DNA of 64,000 nt from Cyclobacteriaceae bacterium (GTDB taxonomy: Bacteria; Bacteroidota; Bacteroidia; Cytophagales; Cyclobacteriaceae), in the NCBI GenBank assembly GCA_019638255.1, contig JAHBUD010000001.1, positions 1,984,001 to 2,048,000 on the forward strand. The letters are read 5' to 3'. How positions within the stretch are numbered: the first letter of the stretch is position 1; each line of letters starts with the position of its first letter. The position numbers and the translations under genes were made by a program. Below are positions 9,681 to 18,630 of this stretch, piece after piece. The notes below the pieces were generated by a model. It had not been told where the DNA came from. It ran no database searches and was given only the letters and a program-made list of their open reading frames with translations.

Positions 9681-10568
9681 TTAAATGGTAACAACATCCA
9701 TCCGCTCCGAAATTTTGGAGAAGTAGACATCTTCAAGCCCGGCTTCTACCGGTTTGAAGCTTTCATCGGGTTGTACATCACTCACTACATGTATCTGGGT
9801 TTTACCGGCTTTTAATTGTGTGGAAATTACCTGGAAGGAATTCCGGTAAACATTCATCTCTCCCTTTTCAATTGATTTCGACCAGATTTTTCCTTGCATG
9901 GAATCTACCAACGTGTTGGGGTTGCCTTGTGCAATCACTTCCCCAAGACAAATGATTGCCATGTCGTTGCATAGGTTGGTTACATCTTCCACAATGTGTG
10001 TGGAAAGAATTACGATGGTGTTCTCACCAATCTCGCTTAATAAATTATAGAACCGGTTTCGCTCCGCAGGATCAAGCCCGGCTGTTGGCTCATCCACAAT
10101 GATCAGTTTCGGATTTCCGATGAGTGCCTGCGCAACACCAAAGCGTTGTTTCATACCCCCGGAAAAGGTTCCGAGATTTTTATTCTTAACGTGTGCCAGG
10201 TTAACCCGATCCAACAGCGTGGATACAATTTCTTTTCGTTGCTTTTTATCGACTATGCCCTTCAAATCAGCAATATGATCCAGCATGTTTTCAGCAGTTA
10301 CTTTGGGATACACCCCAAATTCTTGCGGTAAGTAGCCCAGTATTTTCCTGACCTCATGTTTTTGACTTAGCACATTCAGGTTGCCTAGTGTAATGGTACC
10401 CGAGTCGGCATCCTGCAGTGTAGCGATGGTGCGCATGAGGGATGATTTACCTGCACCGTTTGGACCGAGCAAACCATACATGCCCTGATTAATGGTAAGT
10501 GAAACATTTTTTAGCGCCTGCACTCTGTTGGAGTAGGTCTTACTAAGATCTTTAATGATAAGCTGCAT
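9681..10568 (-). CDS. ABC transporter ATP-binding protein
   Basis: This is the cytoplasmic ATPase partner of the permease/M1 fusion encoded just downstream. From the chosen start, the Walker A motif GPNGAGKS lies at about 35-42, the signature FSGGMKQR at about 135-142, and the Walker B/D-loop LIIVDEPTAGLDP at about 155-167, followed by the H-loop in ILSTHIVED. The C-terminal 80 residues form a short extra domain, as in other ABC-2 drug/lipid ATPases. I chose the internal ATG at 10568 (MQLIIKDLSKTY) because the ABC fold begins right there. An upstream ATG at 10619 would add 17 residues that do not match the fold. Confidence 0.92.
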   Translation of the reverse strand: MQLIIKDLSKTYSNRVQALKNVSLTINQGMYGLLGPNGAGKSSLMRTIATLQDADSGTITLGNLNVLSQKHEVRKILGYLPQEFGVYPKVTAENMLDHIADLKGIVDKKQRKEIVSTLLDRVNLAHVKNKNLGTFSGGMKQRFGVAQALIGNPKLIIVDEPTAGLDPAERNRFYNLLSEIGENTIVILSTHIVEDVTNLCNDMAIICLGEVIAQGNPNTLVDSMQGKIWSKSIEKGEMNVYRNSFQVISTQLKAGKTQIHVVSDVQPDESFKPVEAGLEDVYFSKISERMDVVTI

Positions 10569-10714
10569 GGAGTTGGATTTGTTTGGGTTGAGTCGCATAA
10601 GATAGGTCAAATGTTGCATAGCGCCAAGAAGCAGCTCAAGACAAAATCTGGAGAGGGTTCGGTGCTTATGTACAGTAATTCAGGATCCCTGGTTTATTGG
10701 TTAAAGCCCTAAAT

Positions 10715-10790
10715 TGTTTCTATTGTCACACCGAGGCACGAGGTGTCTCATTAAGTTATTCACTTAACCATATAAAGAGGCCTCACAAAA
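10715..10790. repeat. CGAGGCACGAGG-type intergenic repeat (REP-like)
   Basis: The 256-bp spacer between leuS and the ABC ATPase gene contains TTGTCACACCGAGGCACGAGGTGTCTCATTA. In this, GAGGCAC and GTGTCTC form an imperfect dyad. The layout resembles the TGTCATTCCGAGGAACGAGGAATCT-like elements common in intergenic DNA of Bacteroidota. Only this copy is in the window, so the repeat nature is inferred from resemblance. No ORF or RNA gene is evident in the rest of the spacer. Confidence 0.35.
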
Positions 10791-10824
10791 TTGGAAATGA
10801 GATGAATTGCTGGTTATACCCCTG

Positions 10825-13794
10825 TCACACCACCACATTCACAATCTTACCGGGCACCACAATCACTTTCTTTGGTGGCTTGCCTTCCGTCCATTTGGTT
10901 ACGGCTTCTGATGCCAATACCATTTTCTCAATATCTTCTTTCGGCATATCGAGTGCGAACTGCATTTTGGTGCGCACTTTACCGTTAATCGATATCGGAT
11001 ATTCGAACGAACTCTCTTTCAGGTACTCTTCGTTGTAGGAAATAAAGGCAGCGTTAACTACAGAAGTTGTATGGCCAAGTTTTTCCCACAGTTCTTCAGT
11101 AATGTGGGGAGCGTAAGGAGAGAGTGCAATAACCAAGGGCTCCAATATGGATTTCTTATTGCATTTAAGCGAACTCAACTCGTTCACACAAATCATAAAT
11201 TCACTCACGGTGGTGTTGAATGAAAAATTGGTGATATCCTGCTCAACCTTTTTCAGTGTTTTGTGCAACACTTTCAGTTCTTCACGTGTGGCTTCCGCTT
11301 CGCTTACCTTCCAGTTACCCTGACCATCATGAAACAGATTCCAGAATTTTCGTAAAAATTTAAACACGCCATCAATGCCGTTTGTGTTCCAGGGTTTGCT
11401 TAACTCCAGCGGACCAAGAAACATTTCGTACAATCGGAGTGTGTCAGCGCCATAGGAAGTAATGATGTCGTCAGGGTTGACAACATTAAACTTTGACTTT
11501 GACATTTTCTCAACTTCCGAGCCGCAAACGTATCTGTTATCTTTTTCAAGAATGAATTCAGCGAATTTTAATTCTGGCCTAGCGTTTTTAAATAAATCAA
11601 TGTCTAAAACATCATTCGCAACTAATGAAATATCTACGTGAAGTTTTTGCAGATGAAAATCTGCTTTTCTGCTTAATGTAAAAGTTGCATCAGGATACTT
11701 TGAATAATTCAATGAATCATTTATTTTTTTGATTTCTGAATCTATATAGTCGTAATCATCTTGAGTAGCTTTTTTTGATAGTATTTTCTCAGCAAGATTA
11801 CCAGATAAGAACAGTTCTGGATCGAAGTAATTATTTTCAGGGGGGCCAGCAAATGATAGATCAGTAGTAAGTCGATAAACAAACTTACTTATCCCCTGAA
11901 TATGCCCCTGATTGATCAACTTCTTAAACGGCTCCTCAGCGCTTACATAACCCAAATCTTTCAACGCCTTGCACCAGAAACGCGAGTATAATAAGTGACC
12001 GGTGGCATGTTCGCTGCCACCCATGTATAAATCTACATCCTGCCAGTAATCGATTTCTTTTTTATCTGCAAAAGCAGTTTCGTTTTTGGGATCCATGTAA
12101 CGGAACCAGTACCAGCTTGAGCCAGCCCAACCCGGCATGGTGGTTAACTCGTATGGCTTTCCGTTGTAGTTCCAGTTCTTTGCTCGTGCCAGTGGAGGTT
12201 CACCGGTTTCAGTTGGTTTGTACTCATCAATTTCCGGAAGGGTAACGGGCAAATCTTTTCCATCCACCAACTTTGGGATACCGTTATCAAAGTATACCGG
12301 GAAAGGTTCGCCCCAATAACGCTGCCTGCCGAAAATGGCATCGCGCATACGGTAGTTTACTTTGCCTTTTCCAATGCCGTTTTCTTCCACGAATTTAATT
12401 CCTGCTTCAATGGCTTCATCCACGGTCATGCCATTCATGAAACCGGAGTTGATGATTTTTGCATCCCAGCTTACGAAAGCTTCCTCTTCAACACTGGGAC
12501 CATCCACCACTTGTACGATCGGTAAATTGAAATGTTTGGCGAAGCGGTGATCACGCTCATCATGACCGGGCACAGCCATTACGGCACCGGTTCCATAACC
12601 GGCTAATACATAATCAGAAATCCAGATAGGAATTTGTTCGTTGTTGAATGGATTAATGGCAAACGCTCCGGTGAAAGCACCACTCACACGTTTTACTTCA
12701 CTCATGCGTTCGCGTTCGCTGCGGTTTTTCGCCACCTGCACATAGTCGTTAACGGCTTCACGTTGTTCAGCGGTTGTAATTTTTTCTACCAACTCATGCT
12801 CCGGTGCCAATACTAAAAATGTGGCTCCGAAAATGGTGTCAATACGTGTAGTGAATACTTCAATGTTGAATGCAGAATGTTGAACATTGAATTGAAGCTG
12901 TGCGCCTTTACTCTTCCCAATCCAATTGCGCTGCATCTCTTTTACCGGCTCGGGCCAATCAATGGTATCCAATCCGTTAAGCAAACGTTCTGCGTAAGCA
13001 GAAATGCGCATGCTCCACTGTAACATTTTGATTCGTTCTACAGGGTAGCCACCACGCTCGCTTACACCGTCTTTCACTTCATCGTTTGAAAGTACGGTGC
13101 CAAGTGCCGCGCACCAGTTCACCATGGTTTCGCTTTGGTAGGCAATGCGGTAGTGCTGTAAGAAGTTCTCTTTTTCCTTCTCATTATAACCCTTCCATTC
13201 AACTGCGGTAATTACAGGAGTGTCTTCATCGCAGGCTGCTTTTATATGCTTATTGCCTTCGTTCTCCAGTATAGCAACTAGTGTTTGAATGGGCTCAGTC
13301 TTTCCGACTATCAACTGTTTACTATCAACTACAGACAAATTGTACCACGCATTGAACAACTGCATGAAAATCCACTGTGTCCATTTGTAGTAGGCAGGGT
13401 CACACGTTTGAACTTCCCGACTCCAATCGTAGGAGAAGCCGATTTGGCGCAACTGCCTCTTGTAGGTTTCAATATTTTTTGCCGTGGTCACGGCAGGGTG
13501 CTGACCGGTTTGTATGGCGTACTGTTCAGCCGGAAGGCCAAAGGCATCAAAGCCCATAGGGTGCAGTACATTAAAGCCCTTCAGGCGCTTGTAGCGCGAT
13601 ACGATATCGGAGGCTATGTACCCAAGCGGGTGGCCAACGTGAAGTCCTGCACCCGATGGATAGGGGAACATATCCAGTACGTAATACTTGGGTTTGGAGG
13701 GATCGGTTTCAGCACGGTATATGCCTTCCTTTTCCCATGCATCCTGCCATTTTTTCTCAATTCGTCTGATCTCTTCTTTGCTGTATTCGGCCAT
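10825..13794 (-). CDS. leuS: Leucyl-tRNA synthetase with atypical insertions
   Basis: This class I synthetase charges tRNA-Leu. HVGH (the HIGH motif) is at about 52-55 and KMSKS at about 763-767. An editing (CP1) domain lies between them ([27 protein letters not shown]), and an anticodon-binding domain is at the C-terminus. The protein is 989 residues, clearly longer than the roughly 860 of E. coli. Part of the excess is the Bacteroidota-type segment after the HIGH domain. Two further features look odd: a duplicated ACTATCAACT word in frame near residue 155, and an AT-rich insert before KMSKS (about 11,520-11,880 on the plus strand). The frame is open throughout, so the gene is probably functional. 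A possible -7 box TAATTTTG (CAAAATTA on the plus strand, 13824-13831) lies 30 bp upstream, without a clear -33. Confidence 0.97.
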   Translation of the reverse strand: MAEYSKEEIRRIEKKWQDAWEKEGIYRAETDPSKPKYYVLDMFPYPSGAGLHVGHPLGYIASDIVSRYKRLKGFNVLHPMGFDAFGLPAEQYAIQTGQHPAVTTAKNIETYKRQLRQIGFSYDWSREVQTCDPAYYKWTQWIFMQLFNAWYNLSVVDSKQLIVGKTEPIQTLVAILENEGNKHIKAACDEDTPVITAVEWKGYNEKEKENFLQHYRIAYQSETMVNWCAALGTVLSNDEVKDGVSERGGYPVERIKMLQWSMRISAYAERLLNGLDTIDWPEPVKEMQRNWIGKSKGAQLQFNVQHSAFNIEVFTTRIDTIFGATFLVLAPEHELVEKITTAEQREAVNDYVQVAKNRSERERMSEVKRVSGAFTGAFAINPFNNEQIPIWISDYVLAGYGTGAVMAVPGHDERDHRFAKHFNLPIVQVVDGPSVEEEAFVSWDAKIINSGFMNGMTVDEAIEAGIKFVEENGIGKGKVNYRMRDAIFGRQRYWGEPFPVYFDNGIPKLVDGKDLPVTLPEIDEYKPTETGEPPLARAKNWNYNGKPYELTTMPGWAGSSWYWFRYMDPKNETAFADKKEIDYWQDVDLYMGGSEHATGHLLYSRFWCKALKDLGYVSAEEPFKKLINQGHIQGISKFVYRLTTDLSFAGPPENNYFDPELFLSGNLAEKILSKKATQDDYDYIDSEIKKINDSLNYSKYPDATFTLSRKADFHLQKLHVDISLVANDVLDIDLFKNARPELKFAEFILEKDNRYVCGSEVEKMSKSKFNVVNPDDIITSYGADTLRLYEMFLGPLELSKPWNTNGIDGVFKFLRKFWNLFHDGQGNWKVSEAEATREELKVLHKTLKKVEQDITNFSFNTTVSEFMICVNELSSLKCNKKSILEPLVIALSPYAPHITEELWEKLGHTTSVVNAAFISYNEEYLKESSFEYPISINGKVRTKMQFALDMPKEDIEKMVLASEAVTKWTEGKPPKKVIVVPGKIVNVVV
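12861..12895. repeat. AATGTTGAA repeat-like element inside leuS
   Basis: On the plus strand, AATGTTGAA occurs at 12862-12870 and again at 12876-12884 (14-bp period), followed by CATTGAATTGAA. It reads in frame through leuS as [13 protein letters not shown], at the entry to the editing domain. The word pattern looks like intergenic repeat DNA rather than an ordinary synthetase codon string. Confidence 0.35.
13304..13336. repeat. ACTATCAACT direct repeat inside leuS
   Basis: ACTATCAACT occurs at 13307-13316 and at 13321-13330 (14-bp period). In leuS this is read as [11 protein letters not shown], between NAWYN and KTEPIQ. At this point related Bacteroidota enzymes, as I recall them, have only a few residues. 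It looks like a short repeat captured in frame. Confidence 0.45.
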
Positions 13795-13963
13795 TTTTCT
13801 CTAATGCTATGCTTTGGAACCCGCAAAATTAAGCCATTAGTCGAGATTCCCATCGGCTGTTTTCAACAACTCATCTATGTCATTCTACAGTCCGGTAACT
13901 CCTTTTCGGGTATGCCAAACAACCGGCTAATCTTTACCGTGTAGTTCGGCAAAAACAAACACG

Positions 13964-16108
13964 ATGAAGTACCTGCTTACTTTTTTGATCCTTCTCCTGG
14001 CTGGCACCTTGGCAGCGCAGACCACCATATCCGGTATCGTAACGGATGTAAAAGGAGAGCCAATTCCGGGGGCCAATGTTCTGATTGCTGATACTTACGA
14101 TGGAACAACTTCCGATTTGAAAGGAAACTTTCAATTCACCACCGATGAAAATGGCACGCAATTGCTTTTGGTAAAGTTCATTGGTTATAAAGAATACAAG
14201 CAATCCATTGTACTGAACAGTTCAAGTCTTTCTGTTACTGTAGTGCTGAAAGAAGAAATCAATCAACTTGAAGCCGTTGTAATTACAGCCGGGGCATTTG
14301 ACGCCAGTGATGAGTCGCGCAGAACCATTTTTAAAGCCATCGATATCGCTACCACAGCAGGAGCTACTGCTGATATTGCAGGCGCACTCAACACGTTACC
14401 GGGAACACAAAAGGTAGGAGAGAGCGGACGTTTATTTGTACGCGGTGGCGATGGCAGCGAAGTGAGAACCTTTATTGACGGCATGCTGGTGTTGGATGCT
14501 TACGGACCCGCTGCCCCCAACACACCTTCGCGCGGACGTTTCCTGCCCTTTATGTTTAAAGGAACAAGTTTCAGCACAGGAGGTTATTCGGCAGAATATG
14601 GCCAGGCACTTTCATCGGCATTGGCGTTGGATTCGAAAGATGAAGAGCAAATTTCCAGAACCGATATTGGTTTACTTTCGGTAGGTGCCGATGTGGCGCA
14701 TACACAAGCGTGGGAGAAAGCATCGTGGGCAGGAAAGATTGGCTATACCAACATTCGCCCTTACTTTAATTTAATCGGTCAGGAAGTCGATTGGCAGCGT
14801 GCACCCGAATCACTTGAAGCCAGCTCAGCGTATCGTCAACGCGTGGGCAAGTCGGGCATGTTTAAAGTTTATGGTAACTACAATCACTCCAACTTTGCTT
14901 TGTATGATCATGCCATTGCTGATCCTTCTATAAAAGTTTTACAGGACTTAGCGAACAACTTCGGTTACATCAATGCTTCGTATAAAGGTTCGATCAATTC
15001 GAAATGGTCGGTGCGCAGCGGCTTATCCTACACCGGCATTCAAAATCATGTTGGCTTGAATACATTAAAATTTAAAGAAGATGAAAACGGACTTCATGCC
15101 AAAGTAGCTTTTGATGGTTCACTGAGCGATAAGGCCGAATTGAGATTGGGTGGTGAGGTCATCAAGCATACCTATGAAGCAAAAATCGACACATCTGCCC
15201 GTGCATTAGGATTCGGTGAAGTGATAGCCTCGGTATTTGCGGAAGCTGATCTGTATACCAGTAACAAATTTGTTACCCGTGTTGGCGCGCGCGCGGAACA
15301 CAACAACCTGAACGATGAGGTAAGTGTTGATCCGCGCATTTCTCTTGCGTACAAAACCGGAAAAACCGGACAGGTATCATTTGCATATGGCAGGTTCCGT
15401 CAGTCAGCCGTAAATCAGTGGCTACGCATGGACAATACGCTTCAGCCAGAGAAAGCCAACCACTACATTTTGAACTACCAGGTAGTGGAGAATAATTGCA
15501 CATTCAGAATTGAAGTCTATTACAAAACATATGACGATCTGATAAAATTCAATGATGAATCAGGTAACCTGCTTTCCAATCAGGGGTCTGGCTACGCCCG
15601 TGGCCTCGAATTATTCTGGCGCGATAATAAAACATTTAAGATGGTGGACTACTGGGTGTCGTATTCATTTCTTGATACGGAACGCGACTACCTGAATATG
15701 CCTTATGCAGTAACGCCCTCGTTTGCTTCAGCGCACAACTTCTCTTTTGTTTATAAACACTTCATCACGAAGCTTAAGTCGCAAGTGGGATTAACGTATT
15801 CCTATACCAGCGGCAGACCATACAATGATCCGAATGAAGAAATTTTCAATAATGGCAAAACAAAAAGTTACCAGGACCTAAGTGGTAACATCAGCTACTT
15901 GCCCAAGCCGCACCTCATTATACACTTCTCATGCACCAACCTGCTCGGTCGCGATAATGTTTTTGGTTATCAGTTCAGCAAAATGCCGGATGAAAACGGA
16001 GTGTATGCCAGCAGAGCCATACGGCAACCTGCACCCCGGTTTATCTTCCTGGGAGTGTTTATTACGCTTTCGAAAAATAAAACGATGAATCAACTACCAA
16101 GTTTATAA
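13964..16108 (+). CDS. TonB-dependent outer-membrane receptor
   Basis: This outer-membrane active-transport receptor has 714 residues. The signal peptide MKYLLTFLILLLAGTLAAQ is followed by a carboxypeptidase-regulatory-like domain at about 20-105 (TTISGIVTDVKGEPIPGANVLI...). A plug domain follows at about 115-225, containing the GGDGSEVRTFIDGM region, and the rest is a beta-barrel. The C-terminus is not the classic aromatic-Phe ending: it closes with FIFLGVFITLSKNKTMNQLPSL, so a few residues extend past the last strand. At 714 residues it is short for a TonB receptor and has no SusD partner nearby, so it is not a SusCD glycan system. The next gene starts 31 bp downstream and is probably co-transcribed. 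Ligand unknown. Confidence 0.9.
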   Translation: MKYLLTFLILLLAGTLAAQTTISGIVTDVKGEPIPGANVLIADTYDGTTSDLKGNFQFTTDENGTQLLLVKFIGYKEYKQSIVLNSSSLSVTVVLKEEINQLEAVVITAGAFDASDESRRTIFKAIDIATTAGATADIAGALNTLPGTQKVGESGRLFVRGGDGSEVRTFIDGMLVLDAYGPAAPNTPSRGRFLPFMFKGTSFSTGGYSAEYGQALSSALALDSKDEEQISRTDIGLLSVGADVAHTQAWEKASWAGKIGYTNIRPYFNLIGQEVDWQRAPESLEASSAYRQRVGKSGMFKVYGNYNHSNFALYDHAIADPSIKVLQDLANNFGYINASYKGSINSKWSVRSGLSYTGIQNHVGLNTLKFKEDENGLHAKVAFDGSLSDKAELRLGGEVIKHTYEAKIDTSARALGFGEVIASVFAEADLYTSNKFVTRVGARAEHNNLNDEVSVDPRISLAYKTGKTGQVSFAYGRFRQSAVNQWLRMDNTLQPEKANHYILNYQVVENNCTFRIEVYYKTYDDLIKFNDESGNLLSNQGSGYARGLELFWRDNKTFKMVDYWVSYSFLDTERDYLNMPYAVTPSFASAHNFSFVYKHFITKLKSQVGLTYSYTSGRPYNDPNEEIFNNGKTKSYQDLSGNISYLPKPHLIIHFSCTNLLGRDNVFGYQFSKMPDENGVYASRAIRQPAPRFIFLGVFITLSKNKTMNQLPSL

Positions 16109-16139
16109 TCAATTTGTAATCACTTAATCAACTACAATT

Positions 16140-16787
16140 ATGAAAACCCTAAAACTAATTCCAATTCTTATTGCATCGCTTGCGCTGATGGCATTGAGCG
16201 TATCAGCCAACGACAAATACAATGAAATGATGCAGAAGAACATTCAAACTGTTTATACCGCAAAAACAACGGATGAAATCCAATCGGTTATAAATTCGTT
16301 TGAGCGTATTGGCGATGCAGAAAAAAGTAAGTGGGAGCCATTTTACTATGCATCGTATGGATACCTGATGATGGCGCTTCGCGAGAAAGAATCTGCAAAG
16401 AAAGATCCTTTATTAGATCAATCGCTGAAAGCAATTGAGAAGGCTAAAGCCATTGCGCAAGCCGAATCGGAAGTAATAGCCTTGGAGGGATTTATACACA
16501 TGATCCGTGTGACGGTAGATCCGGCTTCACGCGGACAGCAATATTCCGGTCTGGCCATGCAAACCTTTGGAAAGGCTATTGCCTTGAATCCTGAAAACCC
16601 ACGGGCGCTAAGTCTGATGGCACAGATGCAATTCGGAACAGCGCAGTTTTTTGGAAGTTCAACTGCCGAAGCTTGCGGAACACTGAACAAGGCATTGGAA
16701 AAATTTGACACCTTTAAATCCGATAATCTGCTGGCACCAACCTGGGGTAAGCCAATGGCCGAAGGCCTGAAAACACAATGTAAGTAA
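16140..16787 (+). CDS. Secreted TPR-like protein
   Basis: This is a periplasmic protein of 215 residues with signal peptide MKTLKLIPILIASLALMALSVSA. The mature part is helical with TPR-like pairs (LDQSLKAIEKAKAIAQAESEVIALEGFIHMIR; AIALNPENPRALSLMAQMQFGTA), ending with two cysteines (EACGTLNKAL, LKTQCK). It lies 31 bp downstream of the TonB receptor in the same direction, which points to a joint role at the envelope, perhaps as a periplasmic accessory. I have no named family for it. Confidence 0.75.
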   Translation: MKTLKLIPILIASLALMALSVSANDKYNEMMQKNIQTVYTAKTTDEIQSVINSFERIGDAEKSKWEPFYYASYGYLMMALREKESAKKDPLLDQSLKAIEKAKAIAQAESEVIALEGFIHMIRVTVDPASRGQQYSGLAMQTFGKAIALNPENPRALSLMAQMQFGTAQFFGSSTAEACGTLNKALEKFDTFKSDNLLAPTWGKPMAEGLKTQCK

Positions 16788-16799
16788 ATTTAACTGTAT

Positions 16800-16910
16800 G
16801 TTGCGAGTTACGGGGTTCGAGTTTCGAGTTTCGATTTTTTGGAATACACTTCATGAATCATATCTTTTAACTCTAGAGCCCACACCTCGTAACCCGCAAC
16901 ACGTAACCCG
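16800..16910. repeat. GTTGCGAG/GTTACG repeat cluster, inverted arms
   Basis: The spacer starts with GTTGCGAGTTACGGGGTTCGAGTTTCGAGTTTCGA (from 16800) and ends with CCTCGTAACCCGCAACACGTAACCCG (16885-16910). The right part read in reverse gives GGGTTACGTGTTGCGGGTTACGAGG, so the same words face each other around a 50-bp centre. The same words recur at 58925-58998. No gene fits in this spacer. Confidence 0.5.
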
Positions 16911-16916
16911 ACTACT

Positions 16917-17591
16917 ATGAACTTACTCACATACACCCACATTTTTGCTGGAATAATTTCACTGATTGTTGCACCGCTTGCCATGGTAGTGCACAAAGGG
17001 GGTAACGCCCATCGCTTGTGGGGAAAAATTTTCTTTTGGTGCATGACGTGGATATTTGTATCGGCCGTAATCCTGTCAGCTGTAAAATGGATTCCGTTTC
17101 TATTACTTATTGCAGTATTCAGTTATTACTCCGTTTATATCGGCTACCGTGCGCTTTACCTAAAGCAACTTCATTTAGGTAAAGGGGTGGCCTGGTACGA
17201 TTGGGCCATGTCAGCAATAGCCGGCATTTTCAATTTTTCTTTTGTTGTATGGGGAGCATACAAGGCAATTAACGGAGCAACCAGCTTAGGTCTGCTGGCT
17301 GTAGGTTTTGGTTTGGGCGGACTGATGATGGTGCGCGCTGAGCTCAGCCGGTACCTGAAACCGCCAGCATCAAAATTTCATTGGTTTTATCGCCATATCG
17401 GTAGTATGATGGGAGGTTTTATTGCCTCGGTAACCGCCTTTTCAGTACAAGTAATGCATTTTATGCCAGGTGTAATGCAATGGATTTGGCCGAGCCTGGT
17501 GGGTGTACCGCTAATTATTTACTGGGTGCGCACCTATCGAAAAAAGTTAGAGAAGGGCAGCCAGTTAGCTGAGCTAGTAGAAATCAGATGA
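16917..17591 (+). CDS. DUF2306-like integral membrane protein
   Basis: This inner-membrane protein of 224 residues has about seven hydrophobic segments. The first helix begins LLTYTHIFAGIISLIVAPLAMVVHKGGNAHRLWGKIFF. It carries paired histidines and the H-R-x-x-G pattern seen in DUF2306-type and related cytochrome-like membrane families. A second histidine-bearing stretch (FHWFYRHIGSMMGGFIASVTAF) faces it later in the chain. The histidines could ligate haem or metal, but this is inference. The lytS-like gene starts 16 bp downstream, so the three genes to 19391 may form one transcript. Substrate and role unknown. Confidence 0.75.
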   Translation: MNLLTYTHIFAGIISLIVAPLAMVVHKGGNAHRLWGKIFFWCMTWIFVSAVILSAVKWIPFLLLIAVFSYYSVYIGYRALYLKQLHLGKGVAWYDWAMSAIAGIFNFSFVVWGAYKAINGATSLGLLAVGFGLGGLMMVRAELSRYLKPPASKFHWFYRHIGSMMGGFIASVTAFSVQVMHFMPGVMQWIWPSLVGVPLIIYWVRTYRKKLEKGSQLAELVEIR

Positions 17592-17607
17592 TTTAATATC
17601 TTGATGT

Positions 17608-18630
17608 ATGATTAATGTTGATCGAAAGGAGATTTTACGTCAGGTCAGGGATTTCATCTTACTCCTTGTTGCAGGGTTTGTCATGACCGCGCTGATGGGG
17701 TTCTATAAATCCCCTCGCCAATATATTGTTATTGGTAGCTTTACTGCTTTGATGTGGATATTTCTGTGGAAAGGAAACTCACTTCTCAGCAACATCATTT
17801 CTGCTCGTATTAATTGGTTAAAAGCACCAGTCAAAAGTCTTTTTGTGCTGTCGGTATCCAGTATTGTATATACCATAGGTTCAATCTTGATATTGATGAA
17901 GTTTTACAACTTTCTGTTCAATATTGATTTCGGCAGGTCGAGTGCCATGATATATTCCGCAGTAACGGTTACCGTAATAATAAGTTTATTTATGCACGGC
18001 CGTTCTTTTTTGCAGGAGTGGAAACAGAGTGCATTGGATTCTGAAAGACTGAAGCGCGAAAGTGTAACGGCACGATATGAAAGTTTGAAGAATCAGGTTA
18101 ACCCTCATTTTTTGTTCAACAGTTTTAATGTACTCACCAATCTGGTATATGAAGATCAAGACCTCGCTGCCCGGTTTATTAAGCAACTCTCGGAAGTGTA
18201 TCGTTATGTGCTGGATACTCGTGAGCGGGAATTGGTGACAAAAGAAGAAGAGCTTAAGTTTCTGGAGTCGTATCTTTTTTTGCAGCAGATACGCTTTGGC
18301 GAAAATCTTAAGGTTACCATTGAGCTTGACCATCAGCATACATGGTTTCCTCCGCTTGTTCTTCAAATGCTTATCGAAAATGCTATAAAGCACAATATCA
18401 TTTCCAGCGAGCAGCCACTTCATATTAAAATTTATTTCGATAACGACTTTGTTGTGGTCGAAAATCATCTTCAGAAGAAAAAAGTTTTGGCGGAGGAGTC
18501 GGTCGGTGTTGGTCTAAACAATATCCGTATGCGGTATGAATTTTTAACCGACAAGAAAATGCAGGTAGAAGCATTGCCGGATAAATTCGTTGTACGCTTG
18601 CCGGTTATCGAAAATGTGGGAACTGTATGA
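17608..18630 (+). CDS. LytS-type sensor histidine kinase
   Basis: This membrane sensor kinase (340 residues) belongs to the His_kinase (PF06580) group that pairs with LytTR regulators. Four hydrophobic segments at about 10-130 form the sensor part; there is no obvious periplasmic domain. A coiled coil then leads into the phospho-acceptor box NQVNPHFLFNSFNVLTNLVYED (His about 167). The ATP-binding part carries VLQMLIENAIKHN and VGVGLNNIRMRYEFL. Its last bases overlap the start of the LytTR regulator gene by four (ATGA), so the two are translationally coupled. The signal is unknown. Confidence 0.93.
   Translation: MINVDRKEILRQVRDFILLLVAGFVMTALMGFYKSPRQYIVIGSFTALMWIFLWKGNSLLSNIISARINWLKAPVKSLFVLSVSSIVYTIGSILILMKFYNFLFNIDFGRSSAMIYSAVTVTVIISLFMHGRSFLQEWKQSALDSERLKRESVTARYESLKNQVNPHFLFNSFNVLTNLVYEDQDLAARFIKQLSEVYRYVLDTRERELVTKEEELKFLESYLFLQQIRFGENLKVTIELDHQHTWFPPLVLQMLIENAIKHNIISSEQPLHIKIYFDNDFVVVENHLQKKKVLAEESVGVGLNNIRMRYEFLTDKKMQVEALPDKFVVRLPVIENVGTV

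Noticed and set aside
13824..13831. TAATTTTG (minus) as the leuS promoter -7 box
   Set aside because: No TTTG-like -33 element lies 18-21 bp upstream, so it is mentioned only with the gene and not called.
13285..13944. A 219-codon open frame on the plus strand across the start of leuS
   Set aside because: It lies opposite the well-supported HIGH-motif region of leuS, shows no family features and is a mirror of its codon bias.
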